From Pseudocolwellia agarivorans (GTDB lineage Bacteria > Pseudomonadota > Gammaproteobacteria > Enterobacterales > Alteromonadaceae): a stretch of 64,000 nucleotides of DNA. Positions 43,431 to 55,812 of this stretch are shown here, one piece after another. The notes beneath the pieces are model-generated. The model saw only the letters and a program-made list of their open reading frames with translations, was not told the DNA's origin and did no database searches. Within the stretch, counting starts at the first letter, position 1; the number at the start of each line of letters is the position of its first letter. Location of the stretch: the NCBI RefSeq assembly GCF_002000085.1, contig NZ_MUZU01000008.1, positions 1 through 64,000 of the forward strand. The letters run 5' to 3'. A program made the position numbers and the translations under genes.

Positions 43431-44479
43431 TAATGATTGTCCTTATGTTTTACTTTATTGTCTAACAGTGGCATTACTTTATGTAAAACCAAATCATGTA
43501 AGAAACTTAACTCTGAATACTGAGCACTCACATCAATAATATAAGATAAAGTTAACGGAATATCTTTTAAGTAACCATTTTTGTGATCTCGATGATACAA
43601 ACGAGCAAAAATACCACTAGCTTTTACATGGCGTTGCATTCCCATTAAGTCGAACCAACGAAGCCATTGCTCTTGTGTAACATCTGGGTATTTATTATCA
43701 GCATCTATTAATTGATAGAAGTAATAAAAGAGATCTTTTACTTTTGCATTAGGCCATTTTACATAACAATCTCTAAGTAGCGACACGATATCGTAAGTAA
43801 TAGGGCCAATAACCGCATCTTGAAAATCAATAACACCTAACTCTATCTCAATTTCGGTGGTATCTGCAGGCTCTTGTTCGGAGTTTATTAGCATCAAGTT
43901 ACGGCTATGGTAATCTCTGTGCATAATCACTTGTGGCTGTTCTAGCGCATTATCTACAAGTATATTAAAACAATTTTGCAGCTGCGCTTTTTCTTGCTCA
44001 TTAAGTGTAATATTTAAATGAACACCTAATAACCATTCAGTAAAAATATGGCACTCTACATTAACAAACTTAGCATCGTATTGAGGTAACGAATAATTTT
44101 GTGGTAATTGTGCATGCGCTATTTGAGGTAAAATATTGATAGCTTTTTGATACGAGCATTCCATATTATCAAGCGTTAAAACATCACTAAAGAGCTTATC
44201 ACCAAAATCACTTAAACAAAAAAAACCTAGATCTAAATCTGAAAATATAATCTCGGGAACATTAATAACTTGTTGTAATACCTTTTGAATTTCAACAAAG
44301 GCAAGATTATTCGACATTGCAGGAATAGCGTCAACAGCAATATAAGATTTGTTATTCATCGTAAAACGATAATATTTTCGAAAACCCGCGTCGCCCGTTA
44401 ACGAATCTAATTTTATTGAATTGACATCAAAATTGTTGCATAGCCAAGTATTCAATTGTACTAATCTTGATGGGTTCAA
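43430..44479 (-). CDS. amgK: N-acetylmuramate/N-acetylglucosamine anomeric kinase AmgK
   Basis: A 349-residue kinase of the aminoglycoside phosphotransferase fold. Visible marks are VMHRDYHSRNLM (catalytic loop with Asp and Asn) and LGVIDFQDAVIGPITYDIVSLLRDCY (metal-binding Asp). It phosphorylates MurNAc at C1 for MurU in the cell-wall recycling route. The start is TTG; no strong ribosome site is visible. Divergent from lptD with about 180 bases between them. Confidence 0.86.
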   Translation of the reverse strand: MNPSRLVQLNTWLCNNFDVNSIKLDSLTGDAGFRKYYRFTMNNKSYIAVDAIPAMSNNLAFVEIQKVLQQVINVPEIIFSDLDLGFFCLSDFGDKLFSDVLTLDNMECSYQKAINILPQIAHAQLPQNYSLPQYDAKFVNVECHIFTEWLLGVHLNITLNEQEKAQLQNCFNILVDNALEQPQVIMHRDYHSRNLMLINSEQEPADTTEIEIELGVIDFQDAVIGPITYDIVSLLRDCYVKWPNAKVKDLFYYFYQLIDADNKYPDVTQEQWLRWFDLMGMQRHVKASGIFARLYHRDHKNGYLKDIPLTLSYIIDVSAQYSELSFLHDLVLHKVMPLLDNKVKHKDNH

Positions 44480-44658
44480 TATTGTTACTCACTTTAATTT
44501 ACTGACAAAGAATATTTTATTTTACTATGATTTAAATTAGGGAAATACATAAAAGCCCTATATTATTGTAATATTTAACGTTAAAATGCGCGAAAATTTA
44601 ATTTCTTCCTTATAAAATTAAAAGCAAATTATAATTAAAGCTAATTTCCGGAATATAA

Positions 44659-46947
44659 ATGTCTTTTCCCAAAACTATTACATTGCTTTTTTTAAGTTTA
44701 TTCAGTGCCAAACACGCTACTGCAAACGATAACTTTACTGCATATCAAGAATGCCCTATTCCTAGTTACGCAAAACTCGCAACACAAGATATAACCAGTA
44801 CGGATAATTCAATAACGATTACGTCTAAATACGCTGAAATTGAAAAAAATCAATATGCTAAATTTACTGGTGGCGTTACTTTATTTACACCTTCTGAAAC
44901 TATTATTGCTGATGAATTAGAATTAAATAGACAAGATCTATTAGTAAATGCCCAGGGTAACATTCATTTTCAAAATAACGGTATTGATGTATTTGCTTCT
45001 CAGCTTAATGCCAGCAAAGCTTTAGGTAGTACAACCTTAAGTGACACCTCGTACCAATTAATATCTAATGCAGGGCATGGCTCTGCAAAATCGATTTCGG
45101 TAAACCAGTTTGGAGTACTCTCTTTAATCGACTCGTCTTTTACTACCTGTTTTGGAGAAACACCTGATTGGAATATTCAAGCAAGTGAATTAAGAATTAA
45201 TGCCGCAGAAAAACAATTAGAAGCATACCACGCTCGATTTAAAGTATTTGATGTACCTGTATTTTATATCCCTTATTTTACTATGCCTATTGGCACTGAG
45301 CGCCATTCAGGTGTTTTATTTCCAAGTATAAAATCATCAAGTAAGTCGGGATTTGAAATGGAGATCCCTTATTACTTGAACATAGCTGAAAATATGGATG
45401 CAACCTTTACACCTCGCTTTATGTCTGAGCGAGGAACACAATTAAATACTGAATTCAGATATTTATTTGGTCAGCAATCAGGCAAGCTTGATATCGAATA
45501 TTTAAATAGAGACCATGATTTAACTCAAAATAATGATGCTCGTTATTTAGCTCGTATTCAACATGTGGGGACATTTTCAGACCGCTTTCGCGCATATGTT
45601 GACTACACTACAATTAGTGATGATAACTATTTAGTAGATTTAAATAGCGATCAGTATAATTCGAATGATGCCTATCTATATCAAATAGGTGAACTTTCTT
45701 ATTTTGGTGATACGTGGAGCGCAAAAGTTCAACTACAAGATTTTGAAATTTTAGGTAATTACACACCAAGTTATCAAACAGAGCCTCATATTGAACTGAG
45801 TAAAACTCATCGACTTCCTTTTGGTAATGCAATGTTTAACATGTATTCTGAAATGACTCGATTCACCACTGACGAAATAAATTTACCTACAGCTGAGCGT
45901 TATCATTTTGAAGCAGGGTTTACTTTACCTATATCGCGCCCTGCTTGGTTTATTAATTCAGAACTGAAATTACTACAGACCACTTACCGACAAGATAATA
46001 TTCCTGTAGGCAGCTTACTCAAAGAAAAAGTCAATCGCACTTTACCTAAAGTGAGAATACACGGCGGAATGAACTTTGATAAATTAATTACTTTTAAAGA
46101 TAAAACCTACACGCAAACACTCACGCCACAATTACAATATTTATATATACCCAATAAAGATCAAACCAGTATTGGTTTATATGATACAACCACATTACAA
46201 GATGACTTCAACGGATTATTTAGAGATAAAAGATTTAGTGGTTTAGATAGAATTGCACAAGCAAACCAATATTCGGTAGGGGTTACAACTCGAATTCTAG
46301 ATCCCAGAAATCAAGAACGTTTAAGAGTGAGTCTTGGACGTATTATGTATTTAAATAGCAAAAATGATAATGACGATTTTAATTTATCTCAAAACATTTC
46401 AGTACCTGAATCAGCGTTAGCAACAGAAATATATTTAAGAATTAATGATGTTTGGCAATTTACCAGCGATATCCAATACAACACTGAAACTAGCACAACC
46501 AATAAAAGCCAAAGTAAAATAGATTACCAATTTAGTAAAAATCAAACAATTCAATTGAACCATCGCTATACTCGTAATGTCTCAGGTAATAGACTTGAGA
46601 CATTATCATTATTAAGTAATGTAAATTTAGGTTCTAACTGGCAATTAGTAGGCCGTGTAACTCAAGATATTCAAGACAAACGTAGTTTAGAAAGCTATTT
46701 AGGCATGCAATACACAAGCTGCTGCTGGGGGATCCAATTCTCTTTTCATCGAAATATCAACACAACTATTGATGAAGAACAGAGTAACCTAGTCAACAAC
46801 AACGACAACCGTGATGCATTTGATAGCGGATTTAAGTTTAAATTTGTATATAATGGCGTGGGCGATAAACAAGCATCAGATGGTATATCGGACATGTTTA
46901 ACTCAAGTATATTTGGCTATAAACGCCCTTACTTTCTCAATAATTAA
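44659..46947 (+). CDS. lptD: LPS-assembly outer membrane protein LptD
   Basis: A 762-residue outer membrane protein that with LptE inserts lipopolysaccharide into the outer leaflet. Signal peptide ending in ATA, N-terminal jellyroll (about 45-195; ITSKYAEIEKNQYAKFTGGVTL), then a 26-strand barrel (PYFTMPIGTERHSGVLFPS at its start). Cys are found near the N-terminus (QECPI; TTCFG) and in the C-terminal CCWG, matching the disulfide pairs that link the two domains in E. coli. It lies 16 bases before surA, its own assembly chaperone. Confidence 0.95.
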   Translation: MSFPKTITLLFLSLFSAKHATANDNFTAYQECPIPSYAKLATQDITSTDNSITITSKYAEIEKNQYAKFTGGVTLFTPSETIIADELELNRQDLLVNAQGNIHFQNNGIDVFASQLNASKALGSTTLSDTSYQLISNAGHGSAKSISVNQFGVLSLIDSSFTTCFGETPDWNIQASELRINAAEKQLEAYHARFKVFDVPVFYIPYFTMPIGTERHSGVLFPSIKSSSKSGFEMEIPYYLNIAENMDATFTPRFMSERGTQLNTEFRYLFGQQSGKLDIEYLNRDHDLTQNNDARYLARIQHVGTFSDRFRAYVDYTTISDDNYLVDLNSDQYNSNDAYLYQIGELSYFGDTWSAKVQLQDFEILGNYTPSYQTEPHIELSKTHRLPFGNAMFNMYSEMTRFTTDEINLPTAERYHFEAGFTLPISRPAWFINSELKLLQTTYRQDNIPVGSLLKEKVNRTLPKVRIHGGMNFDKLITFKDKTYTQTLTPQLQYLYIPNKDQTSIGLYDTTTLQDDFNGLFRDKRFSGLDRIAQANQYSVGVTTRILDPRNQERLRVSLGRIMYLNSKNDNDDFNLSQNISVPESALATEIYLRINDVWQFTSDIQYNTETSTTNKSQSKIDYQFSKNQTIQLNHRYTRNVSGNRLETLSLLSNVNLGSNWQLVGRVTQDIQDKRSLESYLGMQYTSCCWGIQFSFHRNINTTIDEEQSNLVNNNDNRDAFDSGFKFKFVYNGVGDKQASDGISDMFNSSIFGYKRPYFLNN

Positions 46948-46963
46948 AAGAATTCAACTGAAT

Positions 46964-48265
46964 ATGAAAAATACATTATCAGCATTAACCTTAATTACTA
47001 CCTGTTTATTAAGCAGTACATTTCATGCTAATGCCAAGGAAGTAGAACTTGATCGAGTAGCTGCAGTCGTTAATAAAGGCGTGGTTTTAGAGTCAGATGT
47101 AAAAAGTTTAATAGAAAACATTAAATCTCAGTCAGCTAAAAACAACCAAAGCTTACCTTCAGATAAAGCCCTACGCACACAAGTCATTGATAAGTTAATC
47201 AATACTGAATTAATTTTACAGGTAGGTGAACGCATGGGCCTACAAATTAGTGATGCTGAGCTTGATCAAACATTAACGAATATGGCTAAAGAAAATAAGT
47301 TAACGTTAGAACAATTTCGTAAAACAATCATCGACAGTGGTTTAGATTATGAAGTTTATCGTGAAAACATCAGAAATGAGATCATTACAGGTGAAGTAAA
47401 ACGTGCAGGTGTTGGACGTAGAATTTACGTATCACCACAAGAAATTAACAACCTAATTGGCTTAATGAAGGAGCAAACCAATAACAATATAGAATATCAC
47501 CTAGGTCATATATTGATTGCTTTTCAAGGTGAACCAGATCAAGCACAAATTACGTCAGAAAAAAAACGTGCTGAAAAAGTCATTGAACTACTTAACAGTG
47601 GTAGTGACTTCACCAAAATAGCGATTGCATCATCAGGTGATTCAACCGCTTTAGACGGGGGTGATATGGGCTGGAAAGGCATTAACGAAATGCCAACATT
47701 ATTTTCAGAACTCGTTGATGGTAAAGAAAAAGGTACTGTTTTAGGGCCTATTCGTACCGGATTAGGTTTTAGTATCGTAAAAATATTAGATATACGCGGT
47801 AGAGAAGTAGTTGAAGTGGAAGAAGTTAAAGCAAGACATATACTTATTAAACCTTCAGTGATCATGAGTGAGGCCAAAGCAGAAGCTACACTACAAGGTC
47901 TTTTAGATAAAATTGCAGCTGGTGAAGCAGACTTCGCAGAACTTGCTAAAGAGTATTCAGAAGGTCCTACATCTGTTCGTGGTGGTGACTTAGGTTGGGC
48001 AGATCCTAAAAATTATGATCCTGCTTTTAGCGACGCTTTAGCTGCACTTAAAATAGATGAATACAGTAAACCATTTCGCTCATCATTCGGTTGGCATATT
48101 GCGCAACTAACAGGCCGTAGAACACAAGACGCCACTGATGAGATGAACACACGTAAAGCCCATAATATTATTTATAATCGAAAATTTGGAATGGAAAGCG
48201 CTCGTTGGATGAAAGAAACACGTGACGAAGCTTATATAGAAATTCTTGATAGAGGAAATCAATAA
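46964..48265 (+). CDS. surA: Periplasmic chaperone and peptidyl-prolyl isomerase SurA
   Basis: A 433-residue periplasmic chaperone that escorts outer membrane proteins to BAM. Signal peptide ends HANA; the N-terminal chaperone domain ([34 protein letters not shown]) is followed by two parvulin domains (about 175-275 and 285-385, each with RG/GGDLGW or GGDMGW). The ATG at 46964 gives the signal peptide; earlier in-frame codons lie inside lptD and are rejected. pdxA starts on its stop codon. Confidence 0.95.
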   Translation: MKNTLSALTLITTCLLSSTFHANAKEVELDRVAAVVNKGVVLESDVKSLIENIKSQSAKNNQSLPSDKALRTQVIDKLINTELILQVGERMGLQISDAELDQTLTNMAKENKLTLEQFRKTIIDSGLDYEVYRENIRNEIITGEVKRAGVGRRIYVSPQEINNLIGLMKEQTNNNIEYHLGHILIAFQGEPDQAQITSEKKRAEKVIELLNSGSDFTKIAIASSGDSTALDGGDMGWKGINEMPTLFSELVDGKEKGTVLGPIRTGLGFSIVKILDIRGREVVEVEEVKARHILIKPSVIMSEAKAEATLQGLLDKIAAGEADFAELAKEYSEGPTSVRGGDLGWADPKNYDPAFSDALAALKIDEYSKPFRSSFGWHIAQLTGRRTQDATDEMNTRKAHNIIYNRKFGMESARWMKETRDEAYIEILDRGNQ

Positions 48266-49245
48266 TGGTACGTCGCATCGCGATTACCCCGGGTGAACCT
48301 GCGGGAGTTGGCCCAGATTTAGCCATAGTTATAGCTCAAAAATCTTGGCCAGTTGAATTAGTTGTTGTAGCCTCACCAGAACTTTTACAAGAGCGTGCGG
48401 CCCTATTAAACTTACCTTTAACACTAACAGCCTATGATCCAGAGCAACCGGCGCAACCATCCAAGCCAGGTACTTTATCTATATTGCCTGTTGAATTAGC
48501 TGAACCATGTATTGCAGGAGAGCTTAACCAAGCCAATGGCGCTTATGTTGTTGAAACATTAAGAGTTGCCTGCGAAAAAAACATGAAAGGTGAATTTGAT
48601 GCTGTTGTTACTGGGCCTGTACATAAAGGTCTAATCAATCAATCAGGAATTGCATTTAGTGGTCATACTGAATACTTTGCGCACCAAGCAAATTGTTCTG
48701 ATGTGGTCATGATGTTGGCCACAGAAGGCTTACGAGTAGCACTAGTTACTACTCATATACCTTTAGCGTATGTGTCAAAAGCTATTACAAGTGAAAGGCT
48801 TCATCGTGTTACTACCATTTTACATCAAGACTTAGTCAACAAATTTGGCATTGAAAACCCAACCATATACGTGTGTGGTATCAATCCTCATGCCGGCGAA
48901 GGTGGCCATCTAGGTAAAGAAGAAATTGAAGTAATGAACCCTACATTAGACACCTTAAGAGACGAAGGTATCAATGTAATTGGTCCATTACCTGCTGATA
49001 CTATTTTCCAAGAAAAATATTTGAAAGAAGCCGATGCTATATTAACCATGTACCATGACCAAGGCCTACCCGTACTAAAATATAAAGGCTTTGGCTCATC
49101 TGTAAATATAACATTAGGCTTACCTTTTATTCGCACCTCTGTCGATCACGGAACAGCAACAGATTTAGCCGGTAAAAATTTAGCCGATGCAGGAAGTATG
49201 ATAGAAGCATTAAAAACAGCCATCGAATTAGCGAATAATCAATAA
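48265..49245 (+). CDS. pdxA: 4-hydroxythreonine-4-phosphate dehydrogenase PdxA
   Basis: A 326-residue NAD-dependent enzyme of pyridoxal 5'-phosphate synthesis. The start [13 protein letters not shown] is typical, as are [21 protein letters not shown]-type sequence ([15 protein letters not shown]) with zinc-binding His, and [11 protein letters not shown]. One-base overlaps (TAATG) with both surA and ksgA indicate one coupled operon. Confidence 0.96.
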   Translation: MVRRIAITPGEPAGVGPDLAIVIAQKSWPVELVVVASPELLQERAALLNLPLTLTAYDPEQPAQPSKPGTLSILPVELAEPCIAGELNQANGAYVVETLRVACEKNMKGEFDAVVTGPVHKGLINQSGIAFSGHTEYFAHQANCSDVVMMLATEGLRVALVTTHIPLAYVSKAITSERLHRVTTILHQDLVNKFGIENPTIYVCGINPHAGEGGHLGKEEIEVMNPTLDTLRDEGINVIGPLPADTIFQEKYLKEADAILTMYHDQGLPVLKYKGFGSSVNITLGLPFIRTSVDHGTATDLAGKNLADAGSMIEALKTAIELANNQ

Positions 49246-50060
49246 TGAATTCAAGTACACATTTAGGCCACCAGGCAAAAAAAAGGTTCGGTCAAAATTT
49301 TCTTAATAATGAAATGGTTATTGAAAAGATTGTTGATGCTATTAATCCTGAACCTAATCAGAATTTAGTTGAAATAGGACCCGGTTTAGGCGCTTTAACA
49401 GAACCCGTTGTGGAGCGTGCTGGAAACTTATCTGTTGTTGAATTAGATAGAGATCTTGCTCATCGTCTAAGACATCACCCTTTTTTAGCTCCTAAGTTAA
49501 CCATTTATGAAGAAGATGCCCTTAAGTTTGATTTTTCAAGTTTAATAAAAGAAGGTCAACCTTTAAGAATATTTGGTAACTTACCTTATAATATTTCTAC
49601 ACCACTTATCTTTCATTTATTAACATTTAAAGATAACGTTCAAGACATGCATTTTATGCTTCAAAAAGAAGTGGTAGAACGTATGGCGTCAGGCGAAAAT
49701 AGTAAGTCTTTTGGACGATTATCGATAATGACACAATATCAATGTCAAGTAATACCTGTAATGGAAATTGGCCCTGAGCACTTTACCCCCGCACCAAAAG
49801 TTGATTCAGCTATTGTTAGATTAGTGCCACATAAAGTCATTAAAAATCCAGTAAAAGACATTAAGCTTTTGAATACCGTTTGTTTAACAGCTTTTAACCA
49901 ACGTAGAAAAACCGTTCGTAACAGTTTCAAAAAATTAATACCTGTAGAAATTTTGCAAGAATTGCACATTGATCCCACTTTAAGGCCTGAGAACTTAGCT
50001 GTTGATGATTTTATAAAATTAGCTAACTACCTTTATGATAATCCAGTTGAAATAAAATAA
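49245..50060 (+). CDS. ksgA: 16S rRNA dimethyladenosine transferase KsgA/RsmA
   Basis: A 271-residue S-adenosylmethionine-dependent enzyme that dimethylates A1518 and A1519 in 16S r[12 protein letters not shown] at the start, SAM motif [13 protein letters not shown], catalytic [10 protein letters not shown], and the C-terminal helical domain ([13 protein letters not shown]). It follows pdxA without a gap and precedes apaG by three bases. Confidence 0.97.
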   Translation: MNSSTHLGHQAKKRFGQNFLNNEMVIEKIVDAINPEPNQNLVEIGPGLGALTEPVVERAGNLSVVELDRDLAHRLRHHPFLAPKLTIYEEDALKFDFSSLIKEGQPLRIFGNLPYNISTPLIFHLLTFKDNVQDMHFMLQKEVVERMASGENSKSFGRLSIMTQYQCQVIPVMEIGPEHFTPAPKVDSAIVRLVPHKVIKNPVKDIKLLNTVCLTAFNQRRKTVRNSFKKLIPVEILQELHIDPTLRPENLAVDDFIKLANYLYDNPVEIK

Positions 50061-50063
50061 TCT

Positions 50064-50447
50064 ATGACTAACATGAAAAATGCGCTTGAAACGATAACGG
50101 TACAAACACAATTTATACCCGACCAATCAGATCCAGAAGACTTACGTTTTATATTTAGTTATACAATTACAATTACCAACAATACTGATAAAGCCTTTCA
50201 GGTATTAAGCCGCTATTGGTTAATTACAGATGCAAATGGCGAAACAACAACTGTTGAAGGGGAAGGTATAGTTGGTGAAAAGCCTCATATTATTCCTGGT
50301 ACGAGTTATACCTATACGAGCGGTTGTTTATTAAAAACTCCATTAGGAACAATGCAGGGCTATTATCAAATTATTGATGATCAACAAAAAACAAGCATTA
50401 TCGACATTCCTGTATTTCAATTAGCTTTACCTAATATCATTCATTAA
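50064..50447 (+). CDS. apaG: ApaG domain protein
   Basis: A 127-residue protein with a fibronectin-III-like fold. Family marks are FIFSYTITITNNTDKAFQVLSRYW, GEGIVGEKPHIIPGTSYTYTSGC and GTMQGYYQ. Its biochemical role is unclear; it is nearly always next to apaH, which starts two bases after it here. ATG start. Confidence 0.95.
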   Translation: MTNMKNALETITVQTQFIPDQSDPEDLRFIFSYTITITNNTDKAFQVLSRYWLITDANGETTTVEGEGIVGEKPHIIPGTSYTYTSGCLLKTPLGTMQGYYQIIDDQQKTSIIDIPVFQLALPNIIH

Positions 50448-50448
50448 T

Positions 50449-51261
50449 ATGGCTATTTATTTTGTTGGAGATATTCAAGGATGCTTTACTGAATTATCTC
50501 TTTTACTTAAACAAGCAAAATTTAATAAAAAAAAAGATGAACTATGGGTCGCTGGAGACATGGTTGCACGTGGTACACAATCACTCGAAACAGTCAGGTT
50601 TCTGATATCGCTTGGCTCTTCTGCAAAAATTGTATTAGGCAATCATGATCTACATTTATTGGCAACTTTTCACAAACTTAAAAAAGTAAAAGAAAAAGAT
50701 CATTTAACAGATATTCTACACGCCCCCGATGTTGAAAATATAATGGACTGGTTGGCTAATCAGCCACTTATACAAAAATTACCGAATGAAAACGTTTATA
50801 TGTCTCATGCTGGCCTCTCGCCACAATGGTCAACCGAAGTTGCTTTAAAACAAGCCAAAAAAGCACATAAACTTATCAAATCTAAAAACCGTGTTGAATG
50901 GCTAAGCAAAATGTATGGTGAGCTTCCTAATAACTGGAAGAAAGCCAAAACAGATGTAGAGAAATTTCGCTACACTATAAACGCATTAACCCGTATGCGC
51001 TTTTGTCATGAAGATGGCTCATTAGATTTTGACTGTAAAAATACACCTAATAGCGCACCTGAACATTTAAAACCTTGGTTTACTTTATCGAAAGAATTGA
51101 ATAATGATGTGCAATGGATTTTTGGCCATTGGGCTGCGCTAATGGGGCAATGTTCAAATCCTAATGCCTATGCATTAGATACCGGTTGTGTTTGGGGAAG
51201 TCATTTAACACTACTCCGCTGGCACGATAAGAAAACTTTTATACAAAAAAAACTTTCCTAA
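50449..51261 (+). CDS. apaH: Bis(5'-nucleosyl)-tetraphosphatase, symmetrical
   Basis: A 270-residue metallophosphatase that splits Ap4A into two ADP and removes Np4 caps from RNA in E. coli. Metal ligands are in GDIQGC, GDMVARGTQS, GNHDLHLLA and SHAGLSP, plus a late FGHWAALMG. Last gene of the lptD-apaH block on this strand. Confidence 0.96.
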   Translation: MAIYFVGDIQGCFTELSLLLKQAKFNKKKDELWVAGDMVARGTQSLETVRFLISLGSSAKIVLGNHDLHLLATFHKLKKVKEKDHLTDILHAPDVENIMDWLANQPLIQKLPNENVYMSHAGLSPQWSTEVALKQAKKAHKLIKSKNRVEWLSKMYGELPNNWKKAKTDVEKFRYTINALTRMRFCHEDGSLDFDCKNTPNSAPEHLKPWFTLSKELNNDVQWIFGHWAALMGQCSNPNAYALDTGCVWGSHLTLLRWHDKKTFIQKKLS

Positions 51262-51432
51262 AAAATAATACGGTTTAAATTTTCCCTTTAGTATTATACA
51301 TATTAGTTGAATTCACTCGTGAATACGGTAGAGTAAATGGTTATAAAATAAAAATTAGTCTAAAGTACTAATTGTTTATTAGTTCGAGTCGATAATAATA
51401 ATATTTAGATGTAACTTTATCAGGTGATATAT

Positions 51433-53451
51433 ATGAATTTAACCGTCGCGATAAAAATAATTGGTGGCTTTACCATTATTTCTATTTTCTTAATAGCAAC
51501 AAGTCTTATCTCTTTAAATAACCTAGATACCATTCACACATCCACAACCGAACAGAATCAAGTTGCTATTCCAACATTAAAAGGCAGTAATCAACTTGCT
51601 AATAAATTATCTAAAATTGGTAACTTTACACTTAAAGGATATTATTTAACCGACTTAACACCATTAGCTGATGAGTTAGTAAAACTTAATACAACTCAAA
51701 CAGAGTTTACTAAAGAACTAACAGATCTTAAAAATGTAGTAAGCTCGAAACAAGAGCTTTTGAGTAATTTAGAAAAAGTGGACGAGCTTTATGATGCACT
51801 GCTCAAAGACGTAAATGGTGTATATGCTAACCGGAAAATATCCATTGAACAAAAAGCTCTTTTGACTGAAAGAGTAGATGCTTTAGAAGAAAAGGCAGAC
51901 GACTCTGTTACCATGTTACTTGACCTAGCGGATCATGATCTTGCCGATACTAAATTGGCACGAGCAGTAAGTTTAGGAGAGCTAATTGAAACACGTTTCA
52001 ATGGTATTGTGAGCTCTTCTTTCGAATATAGAGACACCACTAATTTAACAACTATCGGTATTATAGAAAAAGAAATACTGAGTAACCTTACAGAAATAAA
52101 CACCTCTATTACTGAAATTCAAAACGAACTTAATAAACTTGGTTTAACCGATATCGCTGATGAATTATCAACATCTCTTGTTGATATTTATGCGCTTCTT
52201 TCTGGTAGTGACAGTATTTTTAATAACAAAAAACTACAAATACAATCTCTTACTAATGCAACACAAAACTTAGCTTCAGCAGAAAACGAAATTGATACGG
52301 TTAATAGTATTTTAACAACTCAGGTAAAACTTGCAGATGAAACCACTTATAAAGCGGGTCAGTCTGTCGATCAAGCTGTTTCAGATGGTACTACCCAAAC
52401 CACTGTTATCATGATTATTTCTATTATTTCTGCACTAGGTATCGCTTGGGCAACTTTAATGAGTATAACGAGACCATTAAGCCGAGTGAACGAAATGCTT
52501 AATGTTGTTGCTTCAGGTGACTTATCTAAAAAACTTGATGAATCTGGGCATGATGAGTTTGCTTTACTTGCTAAAAATTGTAACTTGCTTATAGATAGCT
52601 TACGCAACCTTATTCAAAGTATAGTAAGCCGTTCAACACAATTAGCGACTGCTGCTGAACAAACTTCAGCAGTTACAGCGCAAGGTAGTGCCGCGATTGA
52701 AGAACAAAGAGCTCAAGTTGAACAGGCAGCCTCAGCAACAACAGAAATGAGTAGTACTTCACAAAGTGTATTAACAAGCGCTAATGATGCTTTAAATGAA
52801 ATAAAACAGGCAGATGATGAAGCTGAACGCGTAAAAGTTATTTCAGAGAGAAATCGACATACAATTGAAACATTAGCAAGTGAAGTAGAAGATGCTTCTC
52901 AAGTAATTAATCAATTACAACAAGATAGCGCTTCAATAGGTGGTATTCTTGACGTAATCAGAGGCATAGCAGACCAAACCAACCTATTAGCATTAAATGC
53001 TGCCATTGAAGCCGCACGCGCAGGTGAGCATGGTCGAGGCTTTGCTGTTGTTGCTGATGAAGTTCGTACACTTGCAAGTAGAACACAAGAGTCCACTCAA
53101 GAAATTCAAACTATGATCACCGCTCTTCAAACAGGGGCAGAAAAAGCAGTATCAGTTATGGATACGGGTAAAATGCAAGCGTCTAATTGTGTAGAGCAAA
53201 GTGAAGAAGCAGAAAAAGCGTTAGAAACTATTACACATGCAGTACATGAAGCTTACGACCGCTCATCTCAAATAGCGACAGCTGCCGGAGAACAAAGCAC
53301 GGTAGCGCATGAAATAAGCAGTAATTTAGAGTCTATCGTAGCCATTGCAGAGCAAACAACAGCAGGATCAAAACAAACAGCGGATTCAACGAATGAAGTT
53401 GCTAAGCTCGCTGAAGAATTACAACAATCAGTACAAGAGTTTAAGTTATAA
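51433..53451 (+). CDS. Methyl-accepting chemotaxis protein
   Basis: A 672-residue inner membrane chemoreceptor. Membrane segments lie at about 6-26 and 325-345; the large helical periplasmic part between them (about 30-320) is of the long helical-bundle type. HAMP (about 345-400) and the signalling domain follow, with [34 protein letters not shown]-type tip. The ATG at 51433 is chosen because AGGTG ends six bases before it; the in-frame GTG at 51424 falls within that ribosome site. It is inserted between apaH and folA, which are adjacent in E. coli. Confidence 0.92.
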   Translation: MNLTVAIKIIGGFTIISIFLIATSLISLNNLDTIHTSTTEQNQVAIPTLKGSNQLANKLSKIGNFTLKGYYLTDLTPLADELVKLNTTQTEFTKELTDLKNVVSSKQELLSNLEKVDELYDALLKDVNGVYANRKISIEQKALLTERVDALEEKADDSVTMLLDLADHDLADTKLARAVSLGELIETRFNGIVSSSFEYRDTTNLTTIGIIEKEILSNLTEINTSITEIQNELNKLGLTDIADELSTSLVDIYALLSGSDSIFNNKKLQIQSLTNATQNLASAENEIDTVNSILTTQVKLADETTYKAGQSVDQAVSDGTTQTTVIMIISIISALGIAWATLMSITRPLSRVNEMLNVVASGDLSKKLDESGHDEFALLAKNCNLLIDSLRNLIQSIVSRSTQLATAAEQTSAVTAQGSAAIEEQRAQVEQAASATTEMSSTSQSVLTSANDALNEIKQADDEAERVKVISERNRHTIETLASEVEDASQVINQLQQDSASIGGILDVIRGIADQTNLLALNAAIEAARAGEHGRGFAVVADEVRTLASRTQESTQEIQTMITALQTGAEKAVSVMDTGKMQASNCVEQSEEAEKALETITHAVHEAYDRSSQIATAAGEQSTVAHEISSNLESIVAIAEQTTAGSKQTADSTNEVAKLAEELQQSVQEFKL

Positions 53452-53483
53452 TATTTAAAAAGCTTAAACTATAAAACTTCAGA

Positions 53484-53518
53484 TAATAAAAAGCCGCTAA
53501 TTTAGCGGTTTTTTATTA
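53484..53518. terminator. Bidirectional rho-independent terminator
   Basis: AATAAAAAGCCGCTAA pairs with TTAGCGGTTTTTTATT (GC core CCGCTAA/TTAGCGG). The A and T flanks allow it to serve both the chemoreceptor and the convergent folA. Confidence 0.8.
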
Positions 53519-53539
53519 TCTTATGATGAAAGATTGATA

Positions 53540-54028
53540 TTAGCTTTTTTCATATACACAGAAATCTAAATCATATTGATTTTTTTCATCAGCTACACGT
53601 TTTTCGCTACTCACTTTTTTCCAAATATCTTTATCATAAAATGGAAACTGAGTGTCCCCTTCTATATCAGCATCTATATGAGTGATATACAAACGATTGG
53701 CTGCAGGTAAACAATGTTGGTATATTGCACCACCACCTATGACCATTACCTCATCAACCTCCTCTACTAAGCTTAATGCAGCATCAACAGTAGTTACTGT
53801 ATCTACCCCTTCAGCTTTATAATTAATATCACGAGAGATAACGATATTACGTCTACCTGGTAAAGGACGCCCTATTGATTCATAAGTTTTACGTCCCATA
53901 ATCACAGGCTTTCCTAATGTAGTTTTTTTAAAATAAGCAAGGTCAGCAGGTAGGTGCCAAGGCATATCATTATCTTTACCAATAATACGATTATTAGCTG
54001 TTGCAACTATCATAGAAAGTATGGTCAT
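53540..54028 (-). CDS. folA: Dihydrofolate reductase
   Basis: A 162-residue NADPH-dependent enzyme reducing dihydrofolate, the target of trimethoprim. Motifs: MIVATANNRIIGKDNDMPWHLPADL with catalytic Asp, VIMGRKTYESIGRPLPGRRNIVIS, and VMVIGGGAIY. It ends the rapA-folA block known from E. coli, here facing the other genes. ATG start. Confidence 0.96.
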   Translation of the reverse strand: MTILSMIVATANNRIIGKDNDMPWHLPADLAYFKKTTLGKPVIMGRKTYESIGRPLPGRRNIVISRDINYKAEGVDTVTTVDAALSLVEEVDEVMVIGGGAIYQHCLPAANRLYITHIDADIEGDTQFPFYDKDIWKKVSSEKRVADEKNQYDLDFCVYEKS

Positions 54029-54121
54029 ATTTTAAATCTTTTAAAATGAGTTATGTAAAAAGTAAAAAAGGTGCAAGTATAAATACTTTAGCACCTTATT
54101 TAAGTGATGAATTAAAAGCGA

Positions 54122-55357
<1,236 letters not shown>

Positions 55358-55397
55358 CTAATCATTCAATGTGCATTATACCAATCGCAATAACCAG

Positions 55398-55427
55398 TTG
55401 ATCATTTATACTCGTCTAAATGATCAA
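55398..55427. repeat. Perfect 11-bp inverted repeat between rpmA and obgE
   Basis: TTGATCATTTA and TAAATGATCAA flank an 8-base loop. No T run follows in either direction, so it is not a terminator. It lies upstream of obgE and may be an operator, an mRNA stem or a repeat element. Confidence 0.4.
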
Positions 55428-55481
55428 TTCATTAATGCGTTTAGTATTATAAGCTATTTTCATTGCTTACAATATTTTATA

Positions 55482-55510
55482 CAAAAAAAAACCCGCTAGC
55501 TGCGGGTTTT
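55482..55510 (-). terminator. Rho-independent terminator of rplU-rpmA
   Basis: AAAACCCGC (55488-55496) pairs with GCGGGTTTT (55502-55510); on the minus strand a run of nine T follows. It separates rpmA from obgE, which then needs its own promoter or read-through. Confidence 0.85.
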
Positions 55511-55539
55511 AGAACAATTTTGATTGTTATTAAATAAAA

Positions 55540-55797
55540 CTACTCAGCAACAATACTTACAAATTTACGGCTCTTAGGACCTTTAACTTCAAACTGAACT
55601 TTACCGTCAGTTAAAGCAAATAATGTATGGTCTTTACCGATACCCATGTTAGTGCCTGGGTGAAACTTAGTACCACGTTGACGAACAATAATGTTACCAG
55701 CCAAAATTGATTCACCGCCGAAACGTTTAACACCTAAGCGTTTAGCTTCTGAATCGCGACCGTTACGTGTACTACCTGCAGCCTTTTTATGTGCCAT
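55540..55797 (-). CDS. rpmA: 50S ribosomal protein L27
   Basis: An 85-residue ribosomal protein near the peptidyl transferase centre. It begins [20 protein letters not shown] and contains [11 protein letters not shown] and [12 protein letters not shown], as in E. coli. Fifteen bases separate it from rplU. Confidence 0.98.
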   Translation of the reverse strand: MAHKKAAGSTRNGRDSEAKRLGVKRFGGESILAGNIIVRQRGTKFHPGTNMGIGKDHTLFALTDGKVQFEVKGPKSRKFVSIVAE

Positions 55798-55812
55798 TTT
55801 ATAGTGCTCCTA

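Noticed and set aside
46811-46963. Extended SurA start inside lptD
   Set aside because: The signal peptide begins at 46964 and the extra residues overlap lptD coding sequence.
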